Positions 21,195-32,499 of a stretch of DNA of 64,000 nt are shown one piece after another; within the stretch, counting starts at the first letter, position 1; each line of letters opens with the position of its first letter. The position numbers and the translations under genes were made by a program. The stretch is from Galeopsis tetrahit. Lineage: Eukaryota; Streptophyta; Magnoliopsida; Lamiales; Lamiaceae. The notes below the pieces were generated by a model. The model worked only from the letters and a program-made list of their open reading frames with translations. It did not search any database and had not been told where the DNA came from. The stretch lies in assembly GCA_963675135.1 (NCBI GenBank), contig OY776122.1, positions 16,414,881-16,478,880 of the forward strand, given 5' to 3'.

Positions 21195-21420
21195 ATCTTG
21201 GGTGAGACTGTCTCTCGAAATGAGATTCGTGAGACGAGTCTCTATTGACCCTCATGTAAAAAAAATGATAGTCACTTTTGTTAAAAATATTACTCCTCAT
21301 TTTTTAATTAAACACTATCACTTTTTTTACCAACAAAAAATATATATATATATAAAAAAAGGATTATCCTATCCAAAATTTTAAAATATAGGTTAAAAGA
21401 GATATGTCTCTTTTTATGTC
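21195..21420. repeat. Decayed repeat related to the GAGACCGTCTCAC family
   Basis: It begins TCTTGGGTGAGACTGTCTC and contains GATAGTCACTTTTGTTAAAA, ACTATCACTTTTTTTACCAA and CCAAAATTTTAAAATATAGG, all of which match the repeat at 19345-19552 in inverted order. It ends near AAGAGATATGTCTCTTTTT. Confidence 0.5.
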
Positions 21421-21506
21421 AAAAACTTATATGCAATATTGACCAATTAGGTCGAAATTCGTGGGTCAACCTTAATTATAATATTTATTTTCGCTATAAA
21501 CTATTA

Positions 21507-21769
21507 CTCCCTCCGTCCCGGTATAAGTTTCCCCTTTCTTTGGGGTGTTTTGATTAAAGAATATGATAAAATAATAGATAAAGTGTAAGTGATGTGATGG
21601 AGGAAGAGAAAATAATTGATGAGTGTGAGATGAAGTATGATAAAATAATAGATAAAGTGTAAGTAATGTGATTGGGAGAGAGAAAATAATATGCCAAAAC
21701 TGGAATGGGAAACTTATAGTAGGACGTCCATAAAAGGAAAGTGGGAAACTTATAGTGGGACGAAGGGAG
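21507..21769. mobile_element. Stowaway-like MITE with an internal duplication
   Basis: Ends CTCCCTCCGTCCCGGTATAA and CTTATAGTGGGACGAAGGGAG-type sequence are flanked by TA (21505-21506 and 21770-21771). Inside, the phrase AATATGATAAAATAATAGAT…GTGATG is repeated, so this 263-bp copy has expanded. Confidence 0.85.
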
Positions 21770-21775
21770 TACTAT

Positions 21776-22125
21776 TTTACTACATGGCCAAAACTATGTT
21801 ACTACATGACATAAAATTTGTCACTACAAGACCAAAAGTGTATTACTACAAGTCCAAAAATATTCTGGACACTTATTTTTTTTGAGCAAAATTACTAAAA
21901 TAATTCTAACTTATTCGGCTACTACATGACTAAAACAATGTTACTATAAGACCAAAATTTTATCACTATAAGGTCAAAAGTGTATTATTACATGTCCAAA
22001 AATATTCTGGACAATAATTTTTTTGGATGAATTTACAGAATGTTATGACATGTAGTATTAAATTTTTGGTCTTGTAGTGGTAATTTTTTGATCTTGTACT
22101 AACAATATTTTGGTCATGTAGTAAA
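21776..22125. mobile_element. Non-autonomous inverted-repeat element with TTTACTACATGACC ends
   Basis: The termini TTTACTACATGGCCAAAAC and its complement TTTTGGTCATGTAGTAAA extend into further inverted subterminal motifs (ACTACAAGACCAAAA). An internal direct duplication contains GTCCAAAAATATTCTGGACA at about 21855 and 21992. The superfamily is not assigned because the target duplication is unclear. Confidence 0.65.
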
Positions 22126-22246
22126 CCACCTGTTTGCGACCCGCAAATTTTATGGGCAACCCGAATCTGGGTTTATGACCCGTTAATTTTTTAAAATTAT
22201 TTTAATTTGACTTTGAGGCTAAATTGGCTTAAGGTTTTGACTTAGT

Positions 22247-22548
22247 CAAATTAGTATAAAATGCATGTATGAAATATTTCACATAATACTAGCCCTCTTT
22301 TATATCGTGAGACGGTCTCACTCATTTTTTTACCAAACATTTTTTCCCTCCAAATATCACTGTTTTGATTCTTTTGAATATTAATTGTCATTGTTGTCAA
22401 ATTAGTATAAAATGCATGTATGAAATATTTCACATAATACTAGTCCTCTTTTATATCGTGAGACGGTCTCACTCATTTTTTTACCAAACATTTTTTCCCT
22501 CCAAATATCACTGTTTTGATTCTTTTGAATATTAATTGTCATTGTTGT
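22247..22548. repeat. 151-bp tandem duplication
   Basis: Units 22247-22397 and 22398-22548 differ at one base (CTAGCCC versus CTAGTCC). Each contains CGTGAGACGGTCTCACTCA, the palindrome of the repeat family at 19345. Confidence 0.92.
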
Positions 22549-22977
22549 GCATATTAAGTATCATTATTGTAAATATAAAATATTACTATTTAAAATTAAA
22601 TATTTTTAAAAAATAATAATGGAGCAGTACTTTATGTGCACTAACACTATAACAGTGACAAATAAAAATTAAGGTTAATTTGAGTTCACACCTAGTCAAG
22701 TGTGTTTTGGGGAAGGTAGTTATGAGGACAGAGATGAAGATATGTTTATTCATTAGATATATTTAATTTAAACCTATTCTCACTATTCCAAAAATCCATG
22801 ACCACGCTAGCTTTTAGTTTAGTGTTTAAAAAAATAAATCAGTTGTGAGTATGGAGATGAAGATATTGCTTACCCTTTTTTAGCACAAATATTAACAAAT
22901 ATAACAAAATAATAGATTTAATAAAAGTTAATGTGAAAAAATAAAAAGTGAATATGATATGAATAGACGGGGTCAGA

Positions 22978-23094
22978 CAAAGTGGGATAGTTCAAGTGGT
23001 TAGAGCACCACTACCTAGGCCTTAGATTCTGGGTTCGAGTTATGGGGAGGAAAAAAAAGGGATGGGTATTCAATGTAATTAAAAAAAAAAAAAA
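22978..23094 (+). mobile_element. Short tRNA-derived SINE with target duplication
   Basis: The head contains an A-box-like TAGTTCAAGTGG and B-box-like GGTTCGAGTTA, as in a tRNA promoter, and a pure A run ends the insert. It is flanked by a 15-bp duplication ATAGACGGGGTCAGA / ATAGGCGGGGTCAGA (22963-22977 and 23095-23109, one mismatch). At about 117 bp it is shorter than most plant SINEs, so the body may be reduced. Confidence 0.8.
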
Positions 23095-23363
23095 ATAGGC
23101 GGGGTCAGATGGTATAAAAATGAAAATAAAAAGCTTTAATAAAAAAATGAAAAAATAAAAAGCTTTCTTTGAAATGAAATTAAATGGAAAAAGTATATAT
23201 ATATATATTTAGAAAAGTAGCTATGATGATGGAGATGAAGATATGTATATTACTTATTTCTTATAAAAAAAAAAAAGAAGAAGATATGTATATTATCAAT
23301 TTTTTTTTGGATTATCTCATGTATTATTCAATGATTTATAATAAACACTTTATCTATTATTTT

Positions 23364-24086
23364 TAGAGCTGATAAATTGGGTCGCCCAGCCCAACCCAGC
23401 CCATCGAGCTAAGTGATGTTCGTGGGCTAGGCCGGGCCAGTTCATGAACTGGTTGGGCCTATAAAATTGGAGCCCAGCCTAGCCCATATAGGTTACTAGG
23501 CTAGCGGACCAGCCCAACCCATTACATAATGTTTTTTTAAAAAATATTTCTTACAAAAATTATATATTAACTAGTAACTACGCATAATTTATAAACGATC
23601 ATAACCATATTGCATTAATGTACACGACAAGTCCCACCCCATGAGATAAAAAAACATTTCTAGCAAAAATTATACTCTTTATATATAAACTTATTATGTA
23701 TTGGTCACATTCTCATATATATTTTTTATTTATACAAATAATTATAATTAAAAATATACATTACTCATATATTAATTATACATCAAGTTCAAATAGAATT
23801 ATAAATAATTCATAGGTTCAAATTTTAAAGTTAAAATAAAATTAAAAACATAATAATATTTAAGTATATAGTATTGTAATGATTTTAATTGTTTATTTGC
23901 CTTAAAAAAAATTGATCGGGCCAAACGGGCTCTCCATGGGCCATCGCGCCAAAATCAGCCTAGACCATTAGGCCCATCGGGTCGGGCCAAATAGGCCTAT
24001 GGGCCTATAATTTTAGAGCCCAGTCCATACTAGGCTTCGGGTTGGCTGGGCCAGCCAATCGGGTCGGGCACAAATTGTCGGCTCTA
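23364..24086. mobile_element. Non-autonomous hAT element
   Basis: Inverted ends TAGAGCTGATAAATTGGGTC and TAGAGCCGACAATTTGTGCC are flanked by a perfect 8-bp duplication ATTATTTT (23356-23363 and 24087-24094), the hAT hallmark. Subterminal regions are packed with GGGCC/GGCCC motifs, as usual for transposase-binding ends. The 723-bp centre is AT-rich and non-coding. Confidence 0.9.
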
Positions 24087-24153
24087 ATTATTTTGGAGTA
24101 TAATTTTTTTTTTGTTTTTATTAAACTATTTATATTACATCTATTATTTTATT

Positions 24154-25025
24154 GGGTTAGACTCATATGAACTCGAGTGCACATATTGAATATGTATTGA
24201 TAAAACAGAATTATTAAATAAATTAGGCCATGGCCTAATGGTAGGCGCATACTTGCTTTATTGTAACGAACTCGAGTCCCATTAATTACAATTTTTTTAC
24301 ATTTATTTATATTTTGACAAATAAATAATAAAAGTGCAAGTTGCATTTATTTTTATTTTTATAAATATTTTTCTCGATTATAAAGATGCAAGTAGTACTC
24401 CGTAAATAATAAAAGGTATAAATTAGTAACAAAAAAAATATAATGACTTACACTTTTTTTATAAATATTGTGTTGCACTTTTCAGTTATATTGACTTACA
24501 TTTTTCAGTAATATTATGTTGCACTTTTCAGTTATACTGACTTGTATTTTTTTATAAATATTGTGTTGCACTTTTCAGTAATATTGACTTACACTTTTTA
24601 GTAGTATAGTGTTGCACTTTTCAATTATATTGACTTGCATTTTTTTATAATATTGTGTTGCACTTTTCAGTTATATTGACTTACACTTTTTAGTAATATT
24701 ATGTTGCACTTTTTATTTATATTGACTTACACTTTTTATTAATATTGTATTGCACTTTTTAGTTACACATATAAAATAAACTCAATATTTTAATATATAT
24801 GTTAGTAGTATAAATGGTAGAATTTTTAAGATTGAGTTAGCAAAAAAAATTACACGATAAATAAAATAATTAATTAAAAAAAACTAATTTAATTAAAGAA
24901 AAAACTAAAAACTAAAACTAATTTAGATGGCAACTAGTGGAAAAAAAAATAGCTAAAATAAAAAAAAACTAGCTAAAAAAAAATGACATGGCACTCGAGT
25001 GTGTGAGTGCATATTAGACCTTACT
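24154..25025. mobile_element. Foldback-family element with tRNA-like boxes and CACTTTTCAGT array
   Basis: Ends GGGTTAGACTCATATGAACT and AGTAAGGTCTAATATGCACT (the latter on the minus strand) belong to the same family as 17141-17342. They are flanked by a perfect 9-bp duplication TATTTTATT (24145-24153 and 25026-25034). A perfect A box TGGCCTAATGG (24231-24241) and a degenerate B box AACTCGAGTCC (24269-24279) lie about 75 bp inside the left end. From 24440 to 24765, GACTTACACTTTTT and GTTGCACTTTTCAGTTATATT alternate about ten times. No protein frame. Confidence 0.85.
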
Positions 25026-25034
25026 TATTTTATT

Positions 25035-25499
25035 ATACTTTTTATATATATCGTGATTAAAAACTATAAGTAATATAAAAAGCTATGAGGGAGTATATTT
25101 TATCGATTAGATATCTTTAATCTAAACCACTCTCATTATTTGAAGTTGACTTGAAACTAATTGAAAATCTAAGTACTAGTTAAATGATTCAATCCACATA
25201 GTACAACGAAATATTAAAATTATATTCATATTTTCAGAAACAACTAAAAATCAAAATACTCCCTTTTTTACCTCATATTTTTTTTCTTTTTCTCCAATAT
25301 AATTACTTTTTAGATTTATTTGTATTTAAAACATCTGTACCTTTTAAACAAAATCATTGAACAAGATAAAAAAAGGACAATACAGATAATGAAAAATAAA
25401 ACAAAGTAATTACTAGAATAATGAAAAAAGATTCGCAGCTTCCTTATCCACAAATCTTAATTTCCTTAAAAAAAAAAAAAAAAAAAAACTGAAAGTCCA
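25035..25499. other. AT-rich upstream region of the inhibitor gene
   Basis: No bounded element is seen. A poly-A run at about 25467-25488 precedes the TATA box. Confidence 0.45.
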
Positions 25500-25507
25500 T
25501 ATATATA
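25500..25507 (+). promoter_or_regulatory. Probable TATA box of the inhibitor gene
   Basis: TATATATA followed by CCC lies 236 bp upstream of the chosen start codon; the 5' UTR would be about 200 bases and A-rich. Confidence 0.5.
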
Positions 25508-25735
25508 CCCGCCATTAATTTTGATGGGCAGTCCCTTCATCATGGAAACAACACAATTTCAAGCCATTCAATTCAAACTAAATAATTAAAATTTTCACCC
25601 TTTTTAATCGAAATCTTTTTTATTTCTCATATTCGTTCGTAGTTGGACCTGGACAGCAGAAAAGGAAAAAAAATAAATAATAATAAAAAAAAAAAAGAAA
25701 AAAAAAAAGAATTTGTAATTAGAGGGCATTTGAAA

Positions 25736-27387
25736 ATGTTGTCCAAGTTGATTTTCCTATTTGCACTTCTTTTTGGGCTGAGCGCCGCGTCGATCGTGGC
25801 CGGGCGTAGCCACCGAGCACAAGTAATCCGGCACCCCATGAAATTGGGCGGCGGGGGGAGCCACCGAACACAAATTATCCGGCACCCCATGAAATTAACG
25901 ACACTCACCGGCGACGAGTTGATTAAGGCGGCATGTAAAGGCATCGGAGATAATGAGACGGAATGTGTATCTGCCCTGCAAGATGCCTCGCCCAATCAGA
26001 AAGCTGATTCTAGAAGCCTAACTCTCTACGCCCTCAGGTAAAACTATCTATTAATAATAATCACAACGATACGTGTTAAAGATTTCGTTATGATAGTAAA
26101 ATATATAGACCATGAAAAATGAAACCATCTAATTTGATACTTGTCTTTTTTTGACCTCGAGTTGGTAATTTTCGGTTTTCAAATTTTAAATCGTTAAGAT
26201 GTTTTTTGTTTTCAACCTTTTTAAGTGCTGAATTTACATTATTTCTAAAAAGAAAAGTAACAAATTACAATGGAATCCGTCGAGTTGAAGCAAAATATGG
26301 CAATTACATTACATTAAAAAAAACTTGTTGATACATGTCGCAGCCGTTGTAACAAAAAGGTTAAATAAATTATACCCAGGACGTTCTTTTAAGTTTTACA
26401 TTTAACTTCCCCATCGGTCTATCTATAAATTTTACATTTTGTCATTTTAATTCGTTGCCTATAAGTTTCTTATAACCTTTTTGACAAATATATTTTGATT
26501 TTATTTTTACATTTCAATTTTTATCTTACCTGTGCTATACTATATCTTTTTTTTAATCTCTGTACCCAAAAGTAACAAAATATTTATACTGGAACAAAAA
26601 ATATTTATACTGGAACAGAAGAAGTACTATTTTGGATGCCCCACTTAAAGATTTACATTTTCCACTTTGACAAGCCGAGCCCCACATTTATTAATAATTA
26701 TACATATTTTTACACAAAATTACACAATTATCCATTTTCTTACATTTTCTCACACTATTTTTTTTTATACTTTTCACCAACAACTTTATCTAAAATACTA
26801 TTCATTAAAAAGGGTAAAATGTTTGTTCAGATTCGGAACATTATAATATTGCCCTTAATGAATTTTTACATTTTGAAAAAAACTTTTCAAAATATTACCA
26901 TTTTTTTATTTTCTAGATGTTTGGATTGACCCGCCAAAAAAAAAATGTTTAGATTGATCCCACAATTGTCTGCACAAATTGTTAGAACATAAATTAAGAA
27001 AATAGGGATTGGGTGTGCAGGTATGTAGTAGATCACGCAGATACGGTAGTGGCAGGAATAAAGCAAATCTCAGGCGTTGGTGATATTGATTCAATGCTGC
27101 AATCCGCATTAATCGATTGTACCGAACAGTACCTCTCCATTGACGACTTGATCGAGACTGGAATTACTGCACTTGAAGGAAACAACTACACCGATGCTGA
27201 ACAGATCGTCATCGCCGCAGTTGCCAGCATTGACGTCTGCGATACTCAGCTTAAAGCGACCGCAGACGACGAAAAGGCCGACGATATCACAGGCCACACC
27301 GTCGACATGGCTAAAGATCTCAAGAAATATAACCTTTTTCATAGGAACCTCTTGCTTGCGGCTTTGAACATTCTTACTGAACAATAA
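25736..27387 (+). CDS. Secreted invertase/pectin methylesterase inhibitor-like protein, two exons
   Basis: Exon 1 is 25736-26037 and exon 2 is 27021-27387, joined across an intron with AG|GTAAAA donor and GTGTGCAG acceptor; the split falls inside an Arg codon. The product has 222 residues. Residues 1-22 are a clear signal peptide, so the protein is secreted. The PMEI/invertase-inhibitor helical domain follows, with its four conserved cysteines C67, C77, C134 and C174 and C-terminal LLLAALNIL. Such proteins bind and block pectin methylesterases or acid invertases in the cell wall or vacuole; which enzyme cannot be told from sequence. An in-frame ATG at 25643 would add a Lys-rich leader and hide the signal peptide, so ATG 25736 is preferred. 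Odd: a 17-residue unit (SHRxQxIRHPMKL) is duplicated between signal peptide and domain. Confidence 0.88.
26038..27020 (+). other. Intron of the inhibitor gene
   Basis: A 983-bp AT-rich intron, unusual because many genes of this family are intronless. It contains a small direct repeat ATATTTATACTGGAACA (about 26579 and 26601) but no bounded transposon. Confidence 0.75.
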
Positions 27388-27806
27388 TCCATTCATCTAA
27401 ATATTAGTAATTTACTTGTATTTGATCATATGTATGATCACTCATTAATACTACTATTTCATATCAATTTATCATATTATATATTAAGCGTATATATGTA
27501 CATTTTCAAGCAGAATGCATGCATGTATGTTTGTTGTTAAGAAGTAATGTAATTAAGAGAGAAAAAAATATATTGAAATGTGAGATATATTTTTTTTTTT
27601 TTACAAAAAAAAAAGGGGAAGCTTAGTTTTCATTGGGATGAAGGAAAAAAGAAATTGATTAATTTTCACTAGAAAGGATGGAGTATTTAATAATAAAAGT
27701 AATACAATTCAATTCAACTTTAATTTTTTTTTTCGAAGTGTTGACTGAGAAATAAAACAGTTTTAAAAGGTAACCAGGCCTGCCATTTTGCTGGGAGTAA
27801 AAAGTT
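27388..27806. other. 3' flank of the inhibitor gene
   Basis: AT-rich with poly-T/poly-A runs at 27589-27614; no gene or element recognised. Confidence 0.45.
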
Positions 27807-27811
27807 GTTGC

Positions 27812-27947
27812 TATTAGGAATATATATTAAATATTTAGTCAATGTATATCCCTTAAATATAGGCTTGACTATAGGTTTGATATATGTATATAACTCTTGT
27901 ATAGACTACGTCTCAATCAATGAAAATATATTTTCTCATTCTCTATA
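27812..27947 (+). repeat. 5' LTR of the Ale-type copia element
   Basis: 136 bp, TATTAGGAATATATATTAAA to TTCTCATTCTCTATA. Against the 3' LTR it lacks about 14 bp and shows several substitutions. A decayed initiator-Met primer site (TAGTATTAACGAGTC) follows. Confidence 0.88.
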
Positions 27948-28182
27948 TAGTATTAACGAGTCAATCGGCTCATGCCCTGATCCATTAACCGTACCACTGG
28001 CCGCCCCTCACCCTCAGTTGTTTTTTCCGGTCACAACCACTCCCACATTCGGTGGTAACAACATTTGGTTACAACCAACCCCATCCTCCTTCATTATTTG
28101 GTGGAACTGCCCCTTACCCATACACACACTCCGCTGCAATCCCTCAAACCACTCACTCACTGTCTCTGCTTTCCTCGCTGCC

Positions 28183-29695
28183 ATGACTGCTCTTGCGAAT
28201 CCAAACTCTCCATTCGTCGCCTTCAATGTGACTTCTCAGGCACCCCTGAAACTCACCCCCACAAATTATGGGGTGTGGTGCTTTCAATTCCGTCTCCTCC
28301 TCACAGGTTATGACCTATTTGGCTATGTCGACGGAAAAACCCCTTGCCCTCCTTCGACGATTCTGGCCGCCGACTAAGATGCCGCTGCCCAACCAAATCC
28401 GGAATACTCCAAATGGGTTCGTTAAGATCACCTCATCTTCTCCGCTCTCGTCGGATTTATGACTCCCACTCCCATCCCATTCATAGCATTGGCCAAAACA
28501 TCCCGTGAACTTAACGAACCAAAGCCTGGTCGACGCTTGAAAGTATCTACGGCAGGCCCTCTAGAGGTCGAATTCTGGCCCTCAAAACCAAGTTTCTTGG
28601 TCTGTCCAAAGGAAATCGCTTGGTCACTAAGTTCCTGATGGAGGTTCGCACCATCGTCGATGAACTCGCACTGCTATGCGTCCCGTCGGACGCTGAAGAT
28701 GTCACGTTGAAAAAATCCCACCGCGATTCAGGCTCAAAAACCCCTATCCCGTTCGAAGAACTCTGTGACAAACTATTGAGCGATGAGGTCTAGATCGCGT
28801 TGCAAGCTACCTCGATGTTAGGGCCGACGTCGGCCATGGTTAGGGGTGTGCACCGGTCTAAAACCGGACCGGACCGGTTTGGACTGAGATCGGAATGTGT
28901 GCTAAATGGCGGATCGGAGACCGGACCGTAATTAATCCGGTCCGGGTTTGGACCGGTTGGACCGATTTTTTTTTTTTTTTTTTAAGTTTATGGAAGTAAG
29001 AAAAAGATGGATGAATTTGTGTATGAAAATTAAAGTGTTTGTTATTCATTACGCCAATGTGAATTTTATTTACATTATTATTAATGATCTTTTGACCCTA
29101 AAAATAAATTAAATATGTTTGTTAAATTATATATTTGCAAAAAATGTAATAGATCTCAACACATTTTCACCAATTACTTGGTTTTGAAAAATAATTGAGA
29201 GTGCATTAGTAAAAAAATATAAAAAAAAAATTAAAAAAAATATCCTGTCCAAACCGGTCCGGAAAATTCCGGTCTTGGACCGGACCGGAAGACCGGAATC
29301 CAAAAATTGGCGGACCGGAGACCGGACCAGAATCTAACCGGTCGGTCCGGTTCCGGTCTTTTTTTCGGTCCGATTTTTTTTTAACACTCCTAGCCATGGT
29401 CACCGACAAAAACCCCCCATCGATCGGTGCTCCCCAAATCTGTCGACTCCCGTTCGCGACCACCGTTGCAGAAGCCGTATCCCGGCACTTGCCAATATTG
29501 CCGAGCTCCTGGACACACCGTTCGTACCTACCCAGAGATCCCCACCTCGCCATCCCAGATCTCAAACTCAGAAAGCCAACCCAACCCTAACTCGCTGACT
29601 CAACTCGGTGCCAATTCATCCAGCAACCAGAAGCCGTATCCTAGGCCAGCCTACTCGGCCCACTCGACCTCTTCGTCCCAATCTTCTAATCCTTG
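28183..29695 (+). pseudogene. Ale-type copia gag, broken and interrupted by a hAT MITE
   Basis: The frame from ATG 28183 matches copia gag (MTALANPNSPFVAFNVTS, then LTPTNYGVWCFQFRLLLTGY) but stops at 28375. Further gag sequence continues with a stop near 28428 and frame changes (KFLGLSKGNRLVTKFLMEV, about 28590-28640), then is split by the 552-bp hAT insertion. After it the zinc knuckle region CQYCRAPGHTVRTY has lost its last cysteine. The rest of gag ends at 29695, directly before the protease. Confidence 0.82.
28841..29392. mobile_element. hAT MITE inserted in copia gag
   Basis: Ends TAGGGGTGTGCACCGGTCTA and TTTTAACACTCCTA are flanked by a perfect 8-bp duplication GCCATGGT (28833-28840 and 29393-29400). 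Subterminal arms are rich in ACCGGACCGG. The 552-bp element is non-coding. Confidence 0.92.
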
Positions 29696-30842
29696 AATTC
29701 TGGACTCGGGTGCATCTCATCACATCACCAATGAGTTGAGCAATCTTTACTCCACTCTCCCTTTGATGGTTCTGATAATGTAGAAATTGGTGATGGTAAA
29801 AGTTTAAATATTTCTCACACTGGTTCCTTATGCTTTGATGGTCTTGATCTGTTGAAATTTTCAAATGTCTTGGTGGTGCCACATATGTCGAAGAATTTAA
29901 TTTCTGTTTAGAGCCTCTGTCGTGACAATAATATTGATATTATTTTTGGTCTCTCTTCTTTTCAGGTGCGAGATGGCCGCTTGGAGAGCATTCTCCTCAT
30001 CAGGAGTCGTATTAACAACCTATACATATGACCGTCACGAGCTTCCAAACCCTCTCCAACTGCCCTCGTATCTCATCGCCTTCCTGCCCCTGTTTGCACG
30101 CCCACCTTGGCCACCCATCTCCCAAAATCTTGTCACATACCTTGTTAAAATCTAGTTTGCCTAATATACCATCCAAACTATTTAGTTGTGATTCCTGTTT
30201 TTGCATTAAAAGTCATAAACTCCCTTTTAATGATTCTAGCATTGTCTCTTTTAATCCTCTTGATATTATGTTCTCTGATGTTTGGTCTTCTCCAGTTACT
30301 TCTCATGAGGGTTTTAAATATTATTATGTGTTATTCGTTGACCACTTTAGCAAATACATGTGGATCTATCCCTTAAAACGTAAATCCGAAGTCCTTCCCA
30401 CATTCACCACTTATAAATCCCTTGTTGAAACATACTACCAAACCAAAATCAAAACTCTTTAGACTGATAATGGGGGAGAATTTATTGCTCTTCGCTCTTT
30501 TCTCCAAACCCATGGTATATCCTATCTCACCACACCCCTACACACCCGAACACAATGGCATGTCTGAACGTTGTCACAGACATGTTGTCGATACAATCTT
30601 AGCCTTCTTTCACCATGCCTCCATGCCCCTTACATATTGGCCTTATGTCGTTTGTTCAGCCACCTACATCATAAATCGTCTTCCCAAAGTCAATCACAAT
30701 AATGCTTTCCTTCACGATACCCTGTCTAATACTGTCTACATGACTCAACCTCCTGGTTTTATTGACACGACTTTTCCTTCCTATGTTTGCAATTTACATA
30801 AATCCATATATGGTTTGAAACAGGCTCCTCGTACTTGGTATT
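29696..30842 (+). pseudogene. Ale-type copia protease, integrase and a scrap of RT
   Basis: Protease motif ILDSGASHHIT starts at 29698. The pre-integrase region (HLGHPSPKIL) follows at about 30098, then the integrase core with D in IMFSDVW, D in TDNGGEF (about 30466) after a TAG stop, and E in EHNGMSERCHRH. After INRLPK (about 30690) the sequence jumps to RT motifs TQPPGFID and SIYGLKQAPRTWYYDL, so the integrase tail and RT N-terminus are deleted. Several stops and frameshifts rule out function. The hAT element at 30851 interrupts it. Confidence 0.85.
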
Positions 30843-31209
30843 ATGATCTATAGACACGCGCAAAACCGAACCGCCAAACCGGTCAACCGGCCAAACCGTC
30901 GGTTACGGTTTGAAAACCAAACCGTAACCGAAAAATAGCGGTTCGGTTACGGTTCCATCAATTTGAAACCGCCGGTTTTTCGGTTAAACCGCCGATTTTT
31001 CGGTTAACCGACAGTTTTCCGACGGGTTTTTTTTTAATCTTTGTATTTTCAATTTTTTTAAATCACATCACATTTCAACTTTGATAGCTACCTACCGATT
31101 ACCACCTTACCGCCTTACATACCAATTTACTTTTTTACCTTTTGCCTTTTCAATTTTTGCAATGTACTAGTCTAGGGAGTAGCTGCATAACATAGGGAGT
31201 AGGTGTGTA

Positions 31210-32480
31210 TGGTGTGCTGTCGCCGGCACCGAAAAATAATTACCTTAAATACCCACTATGTAGTAGAGTAAGCAAGGGTCGATCCCACAGGGAATGGTGA
31301 AATTAAATTGAATAAATTGTGTACGAAAGCAATAAAAATGGGGGGAGTTTGGTTGGTGATTTCTAACTAACTACTAGAAAGCATGAAAAATAAAAGTAAG
31401 CAATAAAAATAAACAAGAACCAAATATAAAGAACGATCTAGCCCTCGGATTGCTTCCCCTTGAATAATTTAACCAATTTAATCAGTGAACCCGGTAATCT
31501 CAATTTAATTTCAAATCTTATCCCTAAGTCAGTGGTACGACCAAACTAACTCGAATTGTTTCTTAAGTTTAATTAATTAGAAAGTACGACCCCTAATTAA
31601 TTTATTCATACGATTAACCCTAAAACATGTATTTAAGGTTCAACTCGAGGAACACATTCAAGATCTAAAACAATAGAATAAACTAGACCATGAATACGAG
31701 ACGCTCGTTTCATGCAACCTAGACGTTATTATCCCCTAATGTGTTCTGCCTTAGTTGCTACGATATCCACAATAATATAACAATTACGGATTATACATCG
31801 TGAATTAACTAGAACTGATAACAAATAAACTCGGATGGCCAGTCCTAATAAATCTATTAATCAAAACATGCTTCGCATAAAATCAAATAATAACGAAATC
31901 AAAATATAAATTGAAATAAATCGTTAATCACTTAATTAAAAAGGCATAACTAAATCAATGTTCACATCCTCGGGCTAGAGTAAAGAAAATTAGCTACGCA
32001 TAAATATCAAAATAACATGAGTAAACCAAGAATTCATAAGAAGATATAATTAAAACTAAAAAAGAATTATCTTCCTTCTCTTCGATCGTGCACGCCCAGG
32101 CTGCCTTCTGCCTCTCCCCAGCTGCCTGCTTCAATTCCCACGGCTCACAGGTCTCTTTTCTCTCTTCAATCTTATTTCTTTATAAAACCCTCACACGGCC
32201 CACTTCACATTGGACTTCCTCTCCAAAAATGATCTCTTGCATAAGTTATGACATGGGCCTAAAATATGGGCTTCTCAAACTTAACCAATTTCTTCTCACA
32301 CCCTCTCTTCACTTAATTATTTAAAATGCTTCAATTTCACCTGATTTAAATAAGAAATTAAAATATCAAGGTAATTGAAAGACATATAATAATAAGTCGG
32401 AGAACGCAATAAAATCTCAAATTAATTCTCAAATAATATCTAATTAAAGCACAAAAGTATGCAATAATCTCGACTCATCA
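31210..32480 (-). repeat. 3' LTR (left copy) of the LARD-like element
   Basis: 1,271 bp, read on the plus strand from TGGTGTGCTGTCGCCGGCAC to CTCGACTCATCA; same length as its partner. Confidence 0.93.
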
Positions 32481-32499
32481 AATCCCCCCACACTTAAAC

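Noticed and set aside
24231..24280. Functional tRNA gene (also 16204-16263 and 60982-61034)
   Set aside because: A and B boxes are present, but flanking acceptor-stem halves do not pair and anticodon arms are not credible; kept as tRNA-like promoter sequence only.
28065..28313. Independent genes in copia gag/pol region (several 60-140-codon frames)
   Set aside because: They are alternative frames of the broken Ale-type polyprotein.
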